Positions 1-7,388 of a stretch of DNA of 20,135 bases are shown in pieces. The notes below the pieces were generated by a model. The model saw only the letters and a program-made list of their open reading frames with translations. It was not told the origin of the DNA and ran no database searches. Each line of letters starts with the position of its first letter. The stretch's first letter is position 1. This DNA comes from JAJYKN01 sp035516155 (GTDB taxonomy: Bacteria; Nitrospirota; UBA9217), in the NCBI GenBank assembly GCA_035516155.1, contig DATJAP010000043.1, positions 1-20,135 on the forward strand. The letters are read 5' to 3'. A program made the position numbers and the translations under genes.

Positions 1-36
1 CTGCGCAACAAGCAGGCTGCTGGCGAGAAGGCGTAA
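1..36 (+). CDS. C-terminal end of an unidentified gene (5' truncated by window edge)
   Basis: The first reading frame is open from base 1 to a TAA at 34-36 and gives the tail LRNKQAAGEKA. A strong factor-independent terminator follows about 70 bases later on the same strand, which supports a + strand gene ending here. The lysine/alanine-rich tail is too short to name a family. Nothing more can be said without the upstream sequence. Confidence 0.45.
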   Translation: MRNKQAAGEKA

Positions 37-103
37 GGAGACGTGAGGGCCGGGAACAGTGCGAAACAAGGAAAACCGGGCAAGCTTTAATCATGCGAAC
101 GCC

Positions 104-130
104 AGGGCGGTGAGAAATCACCGCCCTTTT
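104..130 (+). terminator. Rho-independent terminator after the left-edge gene
   Basis: A perfect 10-bp stem (AGGGCGGTGA at 104-113 with TCACCGCCCT at 118-127) closes a GAAA tetraloop and runs into TTTT. This is a textbook intrinsic terminator for the gene that ends at 36. Confidence 0.9.
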
Positions 131-371
131 GTGCTGGGGAAAATATTAATCAATCGCACCACAGAATTGACATAGTAACGACATATTATTCCTGTTCGCT
201 TCTCTCGGGGATATTGTTTCCCCTTCGATTTTAGCCGGCTCCCCCCCTCGCGTCATTCAAGGCTGAAGAATTATTCAAAAAATTGCATTCTGTCAAGTCT
301 CCATTATGCCTATTTGCACTCAGCGACGATCGTTTTCGGTGCCGGTCGTCCTGCTTGATCATTTCAATCTC
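131..371. other. Non-coding stretch between terminator and ligD-type gene
   Basis: No open frame with coding character was found on either strand. A TTGACA hexamer at 167-172 has no acceptable -10 partner at the right distance. Nothing else is recognisable until the promoter-like element just before the next gene. Confidence 0.5.
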
Positions 372-400
372 TGGACAAGAGCTTCCGGAATGATTATCAT
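372..400 (+). promoter_or_regulatory. Predicted sigma-70-type promoter of the phosphoesterase gene
   Basis: TGGACA (372-377) and TATCAT (395-400) are each one base off consensus and are separated by exactly 17 bp. The predicted start near 407 leaves a short leader containing the GGAGGAG ribosome binding site before the ATG at 425. The -10 lies in a short palindrome (TGAT-T-ATCA), which might be a repressor half-site or chance. Confidence 0.55.
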
Positions 401-424
401 CAGATCACATCCCGGAGGAGAGCA

Positions 425-931
425 ATGACTACTAAACGGCTTCGGTTCGTCGTTCATGAGCATAAATCAACAAGGCTTCACTACGATTTCCGTCTCGAGG
501 TCGGCGGGGTGCTCAAATCATGGGCCATTCCGAAAGGACCGTCCATGGACGCGGCGGACAAACGGCTCGCAATTATGGTTCCCGACCATGATCTGGCTTA
601 TATCGATTTCGAAGGTGTCATTCCCAAGGGCAATTACGGCGCTGGGCCGGTGGTCGTCTGGGACACGGGAGAATTCGTGCCGCTTGAGACCGATGATCCC
701 GAAGCGGCACTAACATCAGGCAAACTCAGCTTCGAATTGAAAGGGAAAAAACTCAAAGGCGCTTTTACCCTTGCGCAAATGAAGAGCCTCCCACAGGGCA
801 CAGGCAAGGAATGGCTGCTCATAAAGAAAAAGGACAACTTCTCGCTTCCCTACTTTGCGATCAGGACCGAGCTCACACCGGCGAGGATCGCGATGCTTAA
901 AGAACGCATACCTCCTTGTGAAACAGAGTAA
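425..931 (+). CDS. Stand-alone DNA ligase D-type 3'-phosphoesterase
   Basis: This 168-residue protein is a complete LigD phosphoesterase (PE) domain with no ligase or polymerase domain. The family trims 3'-phosphates and 3'-terminal ribonucleotides at DNA ends with a divalent metal, usually inside the bacterial NHEJ ligase LigD. The catalytic cluster is visible as HKSTRLHYDFRLE: His13, His19, Asp21 and Arg23 have the same spacing as His42/His48/Asp50/Arg52 of Pseudomonas LigD. PDHDLAY supplies the later His55 and Tyr59. SWAIPKGPS, FEGVIPKGNYGAG and the GKLSFELKGKKLKG strand are also family hallmarks. A GGAGGAG site four bases before the ATG fixes the start. No Ku or ligase gene is nearby, so a partner, if any, lies outside the window. 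Confidence 0.92.
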   Translation: MTTKRLRFVVHEHKSTRLHYDFRLEVGGVLKSWAIPKGPSMDAADKRLAIMVPDHDLAYIDFEGVIPKGNYGAGPVVVWDTGEFVPLETDDPEAALTSGKLSFELKGKKLKGAFTLAQMKSLPQGTGKEWLLIKKKDNFSLPYFAIRTELTPARIAMLKERIPPCETE

Positions 932-1050
932 CAAAGATCGCCGCTTTCCGAAAAAGGACGTCTGCGGGCCGCTGTTTTCAGACAATCCATTACCCCTGGC
1001 CTGCAGTCATTTTTCATTTCTCTACCTTCAAGTGCAAAGCAGAAAAGTCG

Positions 1051-1311
1051 ATGAAAGAATCATATAATGCGGTAGAGTTGCAGCTCACATTACGGGACCT
1101 CTGGATAGATCACATATTCTGGGTCAGTCTAGTAGTATTTGCCACAAAATTCGGCGACACGGAAGCGGCAAAAGATTGCCGTCAATGCCTCCTGCCAACG
1201 CATAAGCTCACGTGGGACATCACATCGCTCAAATTGACGCAGTCGTGCAATTGCCAAGAAATATTGCTTGAGTTTTCATCTATAAAATACTATTATAGGC
1301 GTTTACAATAG
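1051..1311 (+). pseudogene. Probable remnant of a small helical protein gene
   Basis: An open frame of 86 codons begins with MKESYNAVELQLTLRDLWIDHI and then FWVSLVVFATKFGDTEAAK. This resembles the N-terminus of a family of roughly 150-170-residue bacterial proteins that start with an LRxLWxDHxxW motif; I cannot name a function. After about residue 41 the likeness stops, and the rest is Cys/Leu-rich and unlike a continuing domain. Other frames of the downstream DNA are interrupted by stops. There is no good ribosome binding site. The reading is a degraded gene; a short novel ORF or chance similarity is possible. Confidence 0.35.
1268..1296 (+). promoter_or_regulatory. Predicted promoter of the heme cluster
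   Basis: TTGAGT (1268-1273) and TATTAT (1291-1296) are separated by 17 bp in an AT-rich stretch. Transcription would start near 1303, giving a leader of about 48 bases before hemE. Confidence 0.5.
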
Positions 1312-1350
1312 CAAATTAATCACTATCTCCAACCATGGGGGGAAACACGG

Positions 1351-2382
1351 ATGTCCAGGGCAGACAGGTTTTTGAAAGCGTGCCGGCGTGAGCCGGCCGA
1401 TTGCACTCCGGTATGGATGATGCGCCAGGCAGGAAGGTATCTTCCTGAATATCGCGAGATCCGGAAAAAGCACACCTTCCTCGAGATGTGCAAGACTCCC
1501 GAGGTCGCCGCGGAAGTTACGATCCAGCCAGTGCGACGCTTCGAGATAGATGCAGCCATCATCTTTGCCGACATCCTTCTTCCGCTCGAACCGATGGGCA
1601 TCGGCCTCGAATTCTCCAAGGGGGAAGGCCCGGTGATCCATAATCCCGTGCGCACCATGGCCGATGTTGAGAAGCTCAAACCCATTGACGCTGCATCACA
1701 GATCGATTACCTCATGAAGGCCATCAAAATCGTGTTGAAGGAATTGAACGGCAAAGTGCCGCTCATCGGTTTCACGGGCGCGCCGTTCACACTCGCTTCC
1801 TACATAATAGAAGGTGGCGGATCGCGCAACTATGAACACGCCAAAGCAATGATGTTCTCCCATCCCAGGACATGGCACAAGCTCATGGAGCACCTCACCG
1901 GCGTCATCATCAATTACCTGAATGCACAGATCGATACGGGTGTGCAGGTGGTGCAGATCTTCGACTCCTGGGTCGGGGCCCTGGGACCCAGCGACTATCG
2001 CGAGTTCGTGCTGCCGCATCAGAAAAACGTGATCGCGGGCATTAAAAAGACCGTCCCGATCATCCACTTCGCTCACGGCGCGAGCCATCTTCTCGAAATG
2101 GTGTCGGAAGCGGGAGGCGACGTGATCGGCCTCGACTGGCGCTGCGACCTGGACGCTGCCTGGAAACGCGTGGGATTCGACAAGGCGGTGCAGGGCAATC
2201 TCGATCCGATTGCCCTCTTCGGATCCAAGGAATTCATCCGGAAACGGACGAAGGAGATTATCGACCGGGCAGGTGGTAGAAACGGTCACATCATGAATCT
2301 CGGTCATGGCATCCTGCAGCAGACACTGCTCGATCACGCTGAAGAGTTCATCAACGCTACTCATGAGTTGAGCAAGCGATAG
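1351..2382 (+). CDS. hemE: Uroporphyrinogen III decarboxylase
   Basis: HemE removes the four acetate carboxyl groups of uroporphyrinogen III to give coproporphyrinogen III in the cytoplasm, without a cofactor. The 343-residue length is typical. The N-terminal signature PVWMMRQAGRYLPEY contains the substrate-binding Arg25 and Arg29. FADILLPLEPMG carries the catalytic Asp74, equivalent to Asp86 of the human enzyme. GFTGAPFTLASYIIEGGGS is the second conserved block, and GNLDPIALFG and NLGHGILQQT are the usual C-terminal ones. A G-rich ribosome binding site lies about eight bases before the ATG. It is first of three genes in the order hemE-hemH-hemY, with about 100 bp before hemH, and is probably co-transcribed with them. 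Confidence 0.97.
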   Translation: MSRADRFLKACRREPADCTPVWMMRQAGRYLPEYREIRKKHTFLEMCKTPEVAAEVTIQPVRRFEIDAAIIFADILLPLEPMGIGLEFSKGEGPVIHNPVRTMADVEKLKPIDAASQIDYLMKAIKIVLKELNGKVPLIGFTGAPFTLASYIIEGGGSRNYEHAKAMMFSHPRTWHKLMEHLTGVIINYLNAQIDTGVQVVQIFDSWVGALGPSDYREFVLPHQKNVIAGIKKTVPIIHFAHGASHLLEMVSEAGGDVIGLDWRCDLDAAWKRVGFDKAVQGNLDPIALFGSKEFIRKRTKEIIDRAGGRNGHIMNLGHGILQQTLLDHAEEFINATHELSKR

Positions 2383-2484
2383 GGTCAAACATTCGGGTCA
2401 GGTACCGCGGAGGGGGAATCAAGGAGCAGGTGGGTCCTTTTCTCCTTGTCCCTTGCCGCTTTCTACGTGCCCCTTTTATATTCT

Positions 2485-3384
2485 ATGTCCGACCAAACCG
2501 CAATCATACTCATCGCCCTAGGAGGACCGCGGTCGCTCGACGAGGTCGGCCCCTTCATGACAGCATTCATGGGTCGGTCCGTTCCGCCCCCTGTGGTTGC
2601 GGCGATCATAGAACGATATAAACTCATAGGCGGCAAATCACCGCTGCCGGAACTCGTGAAAGCACAGGCTGCCGCACTCGAACAGGAGCTAGCCGGCAAT
2701 TACCGCGTTTATGAAGGTTTCCGGTATTCCCATCCAACCGTTCAGGAATCATTCGAGACAGCCGTCAAAGAGGGTGCTCGGCGGGTGATCGCACTGTCCA
2801 TGTCCCCCTTTGCCACTGAGGTGACAACCGGCGCATACCGGAGCGCCTGCGAAGGCCTCGGGAACGGAGAGACGTGCCCGCTTTTCATCGCGAGCTGGCA
2901 TGACAATCCGTTGTTCGTCAAAGCATGGCAGCAGAAGGTGCTCGATGGATTGAAGCGCTTCCCGGCAGAACATCGGGAAAACGCAGTCGTTATTTTTACG
3001 AGCCATAGCATACCCGTGCGCTACATCACTGCCGGAGATCCCTACCAGCGTCAGGTTGAGGAGACAGTGAAGCTCGTTGCGGACGGCCTGGCCTTGAAGC
3101 AATACCGTATTGCTTGGCAGAGCAGAGGGGCGCGCGCAACAGAGCCCTGGATCGAACCCGACGTAGAGACAGTGCTCGACCAGATTGCCCGAGAAGGCTG
3201 GCGGGATGTACTCGAAGTGCCCATCGGGTTTACCTGCGACCATATGGAGACCTTATACGATATCGATATTGTCCACCGCGCACACGCGAAAAAGCTGGGC
3301 ATTGATTTCGAAAGAGCGGAGTCGCTGAACACGTCTCCGTTATTCATCAGGGCGTTGGACGACGTAGTCAAAAAAATATTATAG
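2485..3384 (+). CDS. hemH: Ferrochelatase
   Basis: HemH inserts ferrous iron into a porphyrin, protoporphyrin IX in most Gram-negatives or coproporphyrin III in the coproporphyrin-dependent route. From the ATG at 2485 the protein has 299 residues and begins MSDQTAIILIALGGP, the usual family start. The catalytic His174 lies in FTSHSIP and the metal-binding Glu255 in CDHMETLYDID. An upstream in-frame TTG at 2446 would add 13 residues. Neither start has a convincing ribosome binding site, so the ATG is chosen by homology. The position of the Bacillus axial-ligand tyrosine (Tyr13) is Leu12 here. No cysteine cluster for an iron-sulfur centre is seen at the C-terminus. It sits between hemE and hemY. 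Confidence 0.93.
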   Translation: MSDQTAIILIALGGPRSLDEVGPFMTAFMGRSVPPPVVAAIIERYKLIGGKSPLPELVKAQAAALEQELAGNYRVYEGFRYSHPTVQESFETAVKEGARRVIALSMSPFATEVTTGAYRSACEGLGNGETCPLFIASWHDNPLFVKAWQQKVLDGLKRFPAEHRENAVVIFTSHSIPVRYITAGDPYQRQVEETVKLVADGLALKQYRIAWQSRGARATEPWIEPDVETVLDQIAREGWRDVLEVPIGFTCDHMETLYDIDIVHRAHAKKLGIDFERAESLNTSPLFIRALDDVVKKIL

Positions 3385-3462
3385 AAAATTGAGGTCTTGA
3401 GGTCAGTTGATGCTGCTCAACTCCACTCATTTGTGCCTCATACATCACAGAGAGGAAAAACC

Positions 3463-4887
3463 ATGGCGAAAATCATCATCATAGGAGGCGGGATCGCCGG
3501 CCTTGCGGCCGCCGTTCATCTCAAAGCAGGGGCCAAATCCCACGACAAGACCGTCGAGGTGCTGTTGCTCGAAAAAAACGGGCGAATTGGAGGCAAATTC
3601 CTGACGGAGAAGCAGGACAAGTACCTCATTGAAGGCGGCCCCGACAGTTTCCTTCCGGAAAAGGTCTGGAGCGTCAACCTTGCAAAGCATCTCGGCCTTG
3701 AAGCGGAAATGCTACCGTCGAACGATCAGTTTAAAGGCACCTTTATCTACTCACGAAACAATCTCCATTCATTGCCCGAGGGGGTCATGCTTATGGTGCC
3801 CACTTCGTTCTGGCCCATGGCAAAATCCCATCTCATTACCTGGCCCGGAAAACTCCGCATGGGGATGGATGTTTTCATACCGAAGCGCAAAATCATGGAG
3901 GATGAGAGTCTTGCCTCCTTTGTCACGCGGAGGCTGGGACGCGAATGCCTGGAGAAGATCGCTGAGCCGCTCGTTGCTGGCATACACACGTCGAACCCCG
4001 ACAACATGAGCGTACTGGCAACGTTCCCTCGCTTCGTGCAGATGGAACAAAAAAGCGGCAGCCTTATCCTCGGCATGCTTGCGTCGCTGAAAAGCAGGCC
4101 ACATGCAACGCTGAGCGGTCCGCCTCCCAAGCCCGGCCAGCCGAAGATGACTTATTTCATGAGCTTTAAGAACGGAATGCAGACACTGTCGCAGGCCTGC
4201 GCTGACTATGTCGGCAAGGATTCTATCCGCATGGGATCCCCGGTCAAGGCCGTTGAACCAAAGGGCAAAGGTTATGCGGTCGTGCTCGAAAACGGCGAGA
4301 CCCTTTACGCTGATCAGGTCATGATAGCATCGGCGGCGTATGACGCAGCTGCTATGGTAAAGGGGTTCGATCAACCGCTGGCCGCGCAGATGGGCAAAAT
4401 CGAATGGTCGTCTTCATCCACCGTTTCGATCGCTTTCCGGAGGGAAGACATCAAGGTCCCACTCAAAGGGTTCGGCTTCATCGTTCCGCGAATCGAGGGC
4501 AAGAGGATCAATGCCGCGACCTATAGCTCGATTAAATGGTCCTTCCGCGCCCCCGACGATACTGTCCTGATCCGCGCATTCGTGGGTGGCGGCCATCACG
4601 AAGAACTGGTCCAAGAACTCGATGATGCGGGCATGGTCAAAATGGTGCTGGAGGAATTCGACAGTATTCTCGGGCTCAAAGCGAATGCCCAGTTCTCGAA
4701 AGTATACCGCTGGGACAAAGGAATGCCGAAATATACGGTCGGTCATCTGGACCGCATAGCCCTGCTCGACCGTATGCTCGCAACACACCCCGGACTCCAC
4801 CTCATCGGCTGCTCGTATAAAGGGATCGGAATCGGCGACTGCGTGCATGAAGCGCAAATTGCGGCAGAGAAAATATTGAAGAGCTGA
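3463..4887 (+). CDS. hemY: Protoporphyrinogen/coproporphyrinogen oxidase, HemY/HemG family
   Basis: This FAD enzyme oxidises protoporphyrinogen IX or coproporphyrinogen III, with oxygen in characterised members. The N-terminal dinucleotide-binding fold is clear: IIIIGGGIAGLAAAVHL (residues 4-20), then EVLLLEKNGRIGGK. EGGPDSF is the second conserved FAD-contact block. The C-terminus ends with the standard HLIGCSYKGIGIGDCVHEA flavin-binding segment. Translation is assigned to the ATG at 3463 (474 residues) because AGAGAGG lies just upstream and the glycine motif follows at once; an upstream frame extension adds 22 unrelated residues. The hemE-hemH-hemY order is that of Bacillus. Sequence alone does not settle which porphyrin is the substrate. 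Confidence 0.93.
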   Translation: MAKIIIIGGGIAGLAAAVHLKAGAKSHDKTVEVLLLEKNGRIGGKFLTEKQDKYLIEGGPDSFLPEKVWSVNLAKHLGLEAEMLPSNDQFKGTFIYSRNNLHSLPEGVMLMVPTSFWPMAKSHLITWPGKLRMGMDVFIPKRKIMEDESLASFVTRRLGRECLEKIAEPLVAGIHTSNPDNMSVLATFPRFVQMEQKSGSLILGMLASLKSRPHATLSGPPPKPGQPKMTYFMSFKNGMQTLSQACADYVGKDSIRMGSPVKAVEPKGKGYAVVLENGETLYADQVMIASAAYDAAAMVKGFDQPLAAQMGKIEWSSSSTVSIAFRREDIKVPLKGFGFIVPRIEGKRINAATYSSIKWSFRAPDDTVLIRAFVGGGHHEELVQELDDAGMVKMVLEEFDSILGLKANAQFSKVYRWDKGMPKYTVGHLDRIALLDRMLATHPGLHLIGCSYKGIGIGDCVHEAQIAAEKILKS

Positions 4888-4921
4888 CCCGGGTTCGACA
4901 ACCGCGACTGGACCAGACGAC

Positions 4922-4955
4922 AAAGACCGCAGGATTGATCCTTCCGGTCTTTTTT
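4922..4955 (+). terminator. Terminator of the heme cluster
   Basis: AAAGACCG (4922-4929) pairs with CGGTCTTT (4945-4952). An inner AGGA/TCCT stem extends the hairpin, and the 3' arm merges into a T-run. It lies 35 bases after hemY and separates it from the oppositely oriented genes. Confidence 0.85.
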
Positions 4956-5023
4956 ATTTTCCCTGCGACATTCATCTCGCCTTGCGCCTTGCCGCAAAAC
5001 CCCCAATCGACGGCCCGCGGGGT

Positions 5024-5433
5024 TCATTTTCCGTCGAGTATCTCCTGGTAGCACTCAGAGTCACGAATAGCATCCAGGTCGGAGTCCTTTTTTATGTGAT
5101 CCTACTACGTATATCCCTTGCCGACTGCCTTCTGAAGCCAGTTGCAGGATTCCAATCTTCTTCTCTACTGAAAAGAGACAAGACAGATTGTTATACGCGG
5201 AAACATATTCCGGATTCGCTTCAACAGCCTTAAAAAAATCGCCTGCGGTTCAAATAGGAATGGGCGATGTTCCTCGCCTTCACAATGCCGATCTGCGCGG
5301 TGCATTCCAGAATAATCTCTTCGGACTTCCGCACGGCAGCATACTCCGCGCAGAGGTCAACCTGCGCGTATGCGCACGATATCGCCAATAGCGAGAATAT
5401 CAAAATATGTGCAGGAAAGGCTCTCTGATTCAT
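5024..5433 (-). pseudogene. Decayed exported TPR-repeat protein
   Basis: The - strand starts at 5433 with MNQRAFPAHILIFSLLAI and then SCAYAQ, a convincing signal peptide, and runs to a TAA at 5230. The TPR pattern continues in other frames. KAVEANPEYVSAYNNL follows directly after a T7 tract (5232-5238 on +). WLQKAVGKGYT reads at 5140-5108. After two in-frame TAG codons (5102-5107) KKDSDLDAIRDSECYQEI follows, ending at a TGA at 5024-5026. This DPDLDxIRxDxxF-like end is typical of small TPR proteins. At least two frame changes plus tandem stops argue for real decay and not one sequencing error. The first TPR also seems several residues short. A GGAG sits very close to the ATG. Confidence 0.7.
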
Positions 5434-5605
5434 GCTCCTTCTTGCAGAAAGCCGAGAGAGTGGACGTCGTGGACTGCCGGCAGAACAATGTCCTTCGGGG
5501 CTCATCGTGACACTTGAGTCAACAATATCGTCTGATCCTGTAAACCTGCTTCGTACTATCTGACTCTCGTCAGTCTGCATGATCCATTCTTACTTGCTTC
5601 CCTTG

Positions 5606-6316
5606 TCATTTCTGGCGCAATGTTCGGATGCGCGCGATGTCTTCCTGGTAGCCGTAGATATGGGCGCCAGCGCTGTACGCATACATGGGGCCGTTCTTTA
5701 GACCGGCTTCCGACGCCACATACCTTTTCAGAAGCTCAAGGCCGCCGAGATTCGTCGGGAAACCAGCCCAGAGATCCCAGGATCTGAAATAGCAGCTGAG
5801 GGACAGCACCAACTCTTCGTTCACCGGTATTGCCTTGAAGTCCAGAAGCCTGAGACAGGGGGGGTCGAGTTTTCCGTCATTGCCGATGCATACATCATGA
5901 TCGTCGGGGGAACCTATTTCAACGATGGCCTGGTTTGTGAGTGGAGTATGCTTCAGCATCTCGATGACCCGATCAAGCTGCGTCCCCCCTTTGGGCATGG
6001 GATGCTGAATCCTGCTGGCATACGTGTACGTTTCATTTTCCGCAAGGTTCGGGTCCATTAAATATTTTACAAAATAGTCATCAATGTATTCCATGGTGGT
6101 CGGCGAAGGTATCCCGAGCGCGGGCGGGATCTGCGGGACCATGTCCTCAGAGGGGTGTTCGATAAATACGGCCAAGCCCGGATACTGCAGCCGGTATTGC
6201 TCCTTTTCAAAGGACCCCTTTTGAATCTTTTGTGTGTACGAGTGATCGAAGATGTTATAGATCAGCTGGAACCATGCATCAGATATGCTTTTCGCGTGCA
6301 GATAGAAAGGCAGCAT
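5606..6316 (-). CDS. Archaeal-type thymidylate synthase
   Basis: This protein converts dUMP to dTMP with methylene-tetrahydrofolate, if it acts like its family. The 236 residues are close to archaeal ThyA-like enzymes and shorter than E. coli ThyA (264). The nucleophile is Cys154 in PPCLRLLDF. Arg178 and Asp181 in FRSWDLW, Asn189 in GFPTNLGGL, and His219 and Tyr221 in HIY keep exactly the spacing of Arg166, Asp169, Asn177, His207 and Tyr209 in E. coli. The Asn is the residue that selects dUMP; dCMP hydroxymethylases carry Asp there. An AGGAG lies eight bases before the ATG. It lies alone downstream of the stress-protein gene with its own predicted promoter. A related pyrimidine hydroxymethylase is less likely. 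Confidence 0.85.
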   Translation of the reverse strand: MLPFYLHAKSISDAWFQLIYNIFDHSYTQKIQKGSFEKEQYRLQYPGLAVFIEHPSEDMVPQIPPALGIPSPTTMEYIDDYFVKYLMDPNLAENETYTYASRIQHPMPKGGTQLDRVIEMLKHTPLTNQAIVEIGSPDDHDVCIGNDGKLDPPCLRLLDFKAIPVNEELVLSLSCYFRSWDLWAGFPTNLGGLELLKRYVASEAGLKNGPMYAYSAGAHIYGYQEDIARIRTLRQK

Positions 6317-6366
6317 CGTGTGTCTCCTGTCCCGGAAATAACGGGGGTGAATATGAAGGGATTAGA

Positions 6367-6384
6367 TCCTGTGACTTGACAGGA
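6367..6384. promoter_or_regulatory. Inverted repeat at the thymidylate synthase transcription start
   Basis: TCCTGT and ACAGGA form perfect 6-bp arms around six bases. The repeat begins three bases downstream of the predicted -10 (6387-6392) and covers the expected start near 6380. That is a classical operator position; the binding protein is unknown and chance is possible. Confidence 0.35.
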
Positions 6385-6386
6385 GA

Positions 6387-6415
6387 AAGGTAACACTGAA
6401 ACGATGTCATGTCAA
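6387..6415 (-). promoter_or_regulatory. Predicted promoter of the thymidylate synthase gene
   Basis: On the - strand a perfect TTGACA (6410-6415) is followed after 17 bp by TACCTT (6387-6392). The resulting leader would be about 65 bases. The gene can therefore be expressed independently of the upstream stress protein. Confidence 0.55.
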
Positions 6416-6428
6416 TACTCTTCGTGCC

Positions 6429-6462
6429 TGCCGGCCGGTGTATGCATATTCAACCGGCGGCA
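6429..6462. other. GC-rich hairpin between stress-protein and thymidylate synthase genes
   Basis: Arms at 6429-6439 and 6453-6462 pair with a single bulged base; the 13-base loop contains a TATGCATA palindrome. No T-run follows on either strand, so it is not a standard intrinsic terminator. It may still end or stabilise the upstream transcript. Confidence 0.4.
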
Positions 6463-6488
6463 AACACCCCCGGGCTACGTGCATTGCA

Positions 6489-7388
6489 TCACCTGCCGAT
6501 CAACACGGAACATGCCGCATGACCGAGAATATTCCTCGATACACTGCCCAAGGTCCCCCTGATTCCCCGCAACCCCCGGCAGCCAACTGCGATGATATCC
6601 GCCTTCATAGCTTCTGATTGTTTCAATATTTCCGTGGACGGATCTCCCACCCTCGTGAGAGCTTCTATTTGTTTAAATCGTCCGCCCAGGAGATTCCTGG
6701 CCTGTTCGACATTTTTTTCAGCATGAGAATATTCCCTTGCCCGAATGCCGGCAACAGCATCCTTGACGCGTTCTCCAATCTCCGGGACGAACCGTTCAGG
6801 GATATCGAGGAAGTTAGAGGATATGACATTCATGATCGTGATTCTGGCAGTCCGGGATAAGGGGAGTGAACTCAACATCCGTCCTGCGGCAAGGGAATGA
6901 TCGGACCCGTCAGTGGCATAGAGGATATTTATTTCGTCTGACGGCACCAGGGTCTGCGGTTTTACAACCAGAACTGGCTTCGGCGCGTTGATTGCAACGG
7001 CCCTGGAGACACTCCCGAGAATGACCGATGCAAGCCCCTTTATGCCTCTCCCTCCGAGAACAATGATGTCCGCACCCGAGGTATCCGCCGCGGCGATAAT
7101 ACACTGATCAGGCGTGCACTGGTTCAAGGCACCTTCCACAATCTCAACGCTGATTTTCGCTTCGACGGTTTTGAGGATGGCAACGGCCGAATCAAGGATC
7201 CGGGGAGCACACTCTTTTTTTATGGCCTGGAGAGTTTTGAAATGAAACTTTTCATCTTCATGAAAAGGGATCGCGAAGATGACATGGAGAATGGTAATCG
7301 CATCGTCCCGGCTCCACGACATCCGCGTCAGAAAGCGGGTAGCGCCCTCGGAGTATTCGGAGCCGTCGGTTGCCAGCAAAATCTTCAT
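6489..7388 (-). CDS. Two-domain universal stress protein (UspA family)
   Basis: The 299-residue protein is a tandem duplication of the Usp fold. Domain 1 (about 1-145) starts MKILLATDGSEYS and ends with GGRGIKGLASVILGS, which fits the ATP-binding pattern G-x2-G-x9-G-S exactly. Domain 2 (about 150-299) starts INILYATDGSDHS and ends GCRGLRGIRGTLGS, with the second spacer one residue short. Such proteins bind ATP and respond to starvation or stress; partners are unknown. The ATG at 7388 is preferred to the GTG at 7397 because AGGTGG lies six bases upstream of it. A 94-codon open frame ends in an ATGA overlap with this start. The gene lies upstream of the thymidylate synthase but 170 bp away. Confidence 0.93.
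   Translation of the reverse strand: MKILLATDGSEYSEGATRFLTRMSWSRDDAITILHVIFAIPFHEDEKFHFKTLQAIKKECAPRILDSAVAILKTVEAKISVEIVEGALNQCTPDQCIIAAADTSGADIIVLGGRGIKGLASVILGSVSRAVAINAPKPVLVVKPQTLVPSDEINILYATDGSDHSLAAGRMLSSLPLSRTARITIMNVISSNFLDIPERFVPEIGERVKDAVAGIRAREYSHAEKNVEQARNLLGGRFKQIEALTRVGDPSTEILKQSEAMKADIIAVGCRGLRGIRGTLGSVSRNILGHAACSVLIGR

Noticed and set aside
167..172. TTGACA hexamer as a promoter
   Set aside because: The nearest -10-like sequence (TATTAT) is only 11 bases away; none lies at 16-18.
2446..2484. TTG-initiated N-terminal extension of ferrochelatase
   Set aside because: It adds 13 residues not seen in the family, has no well-spaced ribosome binding site, and the ATG at 2485 gives the standard start.
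2749..3243. Open frame antisense to hemH (164 codons)
   Set aside because: It is fully covered by the hemH frame with its active-site motifs; no independent signal.
4888..5600. Intact small genes on the + strand (83 and 67 codons)
   Set aside because: They lie opposite the decayed TPR gene, lack ribosome binding sites and have no conserved features.
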